Source of the DNA: Septoria linicola
Lineage: Eukaryota > Ascomycota > Dothideomycetes > Mycosphaerellales > Mycosphaerellaceae
DNA length: 64,000 nt
Assembly (NCBI GenBank): GCA_024114885.1
Contig: CP099418.1
Location: forward strand, 1,984,001-2,048,000
Reading direction: 5' to 3'
The notes under the pieces were generated by a model. It ran no database searches and was not told the DNA's origin. It saw only the letters and a program-made list of their open reading frames with translations. Each line of letters opens with the position of its first letter. Positions within the stretch are counted from its first letter, which is position 1. A program made the position numbers and the translations under genes. Below are positions 62,573 to 64,000 of this stretch, in pieces.

Positions 62573-64000
62573 ATGGAAGGCACATTCACCAATGTCGCCA
62601 ATCATCTCGTAGGAGACTCGGCATCCGCCATCAACGAGGGCGATGACACTTCCACCCTGGACGCTGCGCTGAACGGAGGTCCTCGCAGACGACGAGGCGG
62701 CGACGACGACGAGCCGGACGTGTACGAGGATGACGATCTCGAATCATTGGCGAGCCACGCGAACGGCGCAAACGGTAAAGCAGGACCGGGACAAGAGGAA
62801 GAAGTTGAGCTGCCAGCCCACGCCTGTGCATACTGCGGTATCCACAACCCAAGCTCCGTGGTCAAGTGCCTGCTTTGCTCCAAGTGGTTCTGCTCTGCTC
62901 GCGGTAATACCTCCAGCAGCCACATCATCAACCACTTGGTGCGCGCCAGGCACAAGGAAGTCCAGCTGCACCCTTCTTCTCCTCTCGGCGACACTACTCT
63001 GGAGTGCTACTCGTGCGGCACTCGCAATGTCTTCCTGCTAGGCTTCATTCCAGCCAAGAGCGACACCGTCGTCGTGCTTCTCTGCCGTCAACCATGTGCC
63101 GCCCAGCCGAGCAGCAAGGACATGAACTGGGATACGACAAAGTGGCAACCACTGATTGAAGATCGCTCGTTCCTGTCCTGGCTTGTGAATTCGCCAACCG
63201 ACCAAGAGCAGATGCGCGCTCGCCATTTGCCGCCACAGGTGATCGCTAAGCTGGAGGAGCTGTGGAAGGACAACACCAGCGCCACAATCGAGGATTTGGA
63301 GAAGAGCGCAGGCATTGATGACGAGCCTGCGCCAGTACTGCTGCGTTATGATGATGCATATCAGTACCAGAACGTCTTTGGACCTCTCGTTAAAATCGAA
63401 GCAGACTATGATCGAAAGTTGAAGGAGGCTCAAAGCCAGGACAATCTGATCGTTCGCTGGGACTTTGGTCTGAACAATAAGCATCTCGCGTCGTTCGTGC
63501 TGCCAAAGCTCGAGCTCGGCGACGTCAAACTTGCTGTCGGTGATGAGATGCGTCTTCGTTACACTGGAGAGCTACGTCCTCACTGGGAAGGTGTGGGATA
63601 TGTCATCAAGATTCCCAACAACCAGTCTGACGAAGTCACCATTGAACTCAGGTCCCGCGGCGATCACAAGTCGGTGCCAACAGAGTGCACACACAACTTT
63701 ACTGCGGACTATGTCTGGAAAGCTACGTCCTTTGATCGAATGCAGCACGCCATGAAGACCTTTGCCATCGATGAGATGTCCGTATCGGGCTACATCTTCC
63801 ATCGATTGTTGGGACATGAAGTCGCTGCAGCACCAATGAAAGTGCAGATGCCGAAGAAGTTCAGCGTGCCGAACTTGCCTGATCTGAACAGCTCACAGAT
63901 ACAGGCAGTAAAGTCTGTGCTGCAGAAGCCGCTCAGTCTGATTCAAGGCCCTCCAGGAACTGGAAAGACTGTCACGTCTGCCACCATCATCTATCACCTC
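62573..64000 (+). CDS. UPF1: RNA helicase Upf1/Nam7, nonsense-mediated decay (3'-partial)
   Basis: The frame is open from ATG 62573 to the window edge: 476 residues without an intron or stop. Residues about 1-80 are acidic and low-complexity. The Cys/His-rich (CH) domain begins at Cys85 (CAYCGIHNPSSVVKC then LLCSKWFC) and continues through SSHIINHLVRARH and ECYSCGTRNVFLLGFI, which binds Upf2. The 1B/stalk region (LRYTGELRPHWEGVGYVIKI) follows. The last visible part is the helicase start NSSQIQAVKSVLQKPLSLIQ followed by GPPGTGKT (about 459-466), the SF1 Walker A. The remainder of the helicase core lies beyond the window. Upf1 is the central ATPase of nonsense-mediated decay, acting in the cytoplasm on terminating ribosomes. 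Confidence 0.96.
   Translation, partial: MEGTFTNVANHLVGDSASAINEGDDTSTLDAALNGGPRRRRGGDDDEPDVYEDDDLESLASHANGANGKAGPGQEEEVELPAHACAYCGIHNPSSVVKCLLCSKWFCSARGNTSSSHIINHLVRARHKEVQLHPSSPLGDTTLECYSCGTRNVFLLGFIPAKSDTVVVLLCRQPCAAQPSSKDMNWDTTKWQPLIEDRSFLSWLVNSPTDQEQMRARHLPPQVIAKLEELWKDNTSATIEDLEKSAGIDDEPAPVLLRYDDAYQYQNVFGPLVKIEADYDRKLKEAQSQDNLIVRWDFGLNNKHLASFVLPKLELGDVKLAVGDEMRLRYTGELRPHWEGVGYVIKIPNNQSDEVTIELRSRGDHKSVPTECTHNFTADYVWKATSFDRMQHAMKTFAIDEMSVSGYIFHRLLGHEVAAAPMKVQMPKKFSVPNLPDLNSSQIQAVKSVLQKPLSLIQGPPGTGKTVTSATIIYHL

Noticed and set aside
1..64000. Search for mobile elements, CRISPR, rRNA/tRNA genes, biosynthetic or NLR/defence clusters
   Set aside because: No terminal repeats, transposase/reverse-transcriptase motifs, spaced repeats, GGTTCGANTCC-type B boxes in a tRNA context, or PKS/NRPS/NLR domains were seen. 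The Hsp70-like gene has no recognisable defence partner nearby. The window is mainly ordinary housekeeping sequence.

Overview
The window is eukaryotic nuclear DNA from a filamentous ascomycete (Pezizomycotina). Short spliceosomal introns (mostly 50-70 nt, GTRNGT donors, CTRAC/TACTAAC branch points), long CT-rich 5' leaders and fungal-specific families (DUF6536, GH72 glucanosyltransferase, Hsp70-like ATPase, 'cell wall proline-rich' protein) support this. The compact introns and the N-terminus of the CDK8 orthologue suggest a Dothideomycete (Capnodiales/Mycosphaerellales-like), which is inference. I see no transposon, CRISPR array, rRNA, tRNA or biosynthetic cluster. Exon structures below were built by hand from frame continuity and splice motifs.

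Layout. 0-7.7 kb: a 5'-partial DUF6536 membrane protein broken by an in-frame TGA, a hypothetical protein with a Cys-rich patch, and a Gln-rich conserved hypothetical. 7.7-17.3 kb: a long leader with a 5'UTR intron, then a group I G-alpha subunit, then a two-LIM-domain (paxillin-like) protein on the minus strand. 17.3-29 kb: kinetochore DSN1/Mis13 divergent from exosome RRP46, an RPA1/MEIOB-like OB-fold protein, a small disordered protein, an F-box protein, and the DBP5 mRNA-export helicase. 29-33.9 kb: BZZ1 (F-BAR, C1, two SH3) divergent from DBP5 and convergent with a peroxisomal 4CL-like acyl-CoA ligase ending in SKL.

34-36.1 kb is essentially empty. 36-47 kb: a 900-aa 'cell wall proline-rich' protein, a GPI-anchored GH72 beta-1,3-glucanosyltransferase, an HSPA12-type Hsp70-like ATPase, a coiled-coil protein, and a convergent unknown gene whose frame breaks near its 3' end. 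48-56 kb: a secreted S28 serine peptidase divergent from a YeeZ-like Rossmann protein, RAD7 and an MFS sugar transporter. 56-64 kb: SSN3/CDK8, a GPI-anchored secreted protein resembling truncated globins, then IMP4 divergent from UPF1, which runs off the window end.

Most genes are housekeeping (RNA decay, processing and export, chromosome segregation, DNA repair, Mediator, signalling, wall remodelling) and do not form one pathway. Their notable organisation is repeated head-to-head pairing across 0.4-0.6 kb promoters. The points most worth a second look are the stop-split DUF6536 gene, the frame-broken gene at 46.6-48.0 kb, frame-neutral introns in DSN1, the globin-like surface protein, the meiotic-type OB-fold protein, and an AACTTAA element shared by three divergent promoters.
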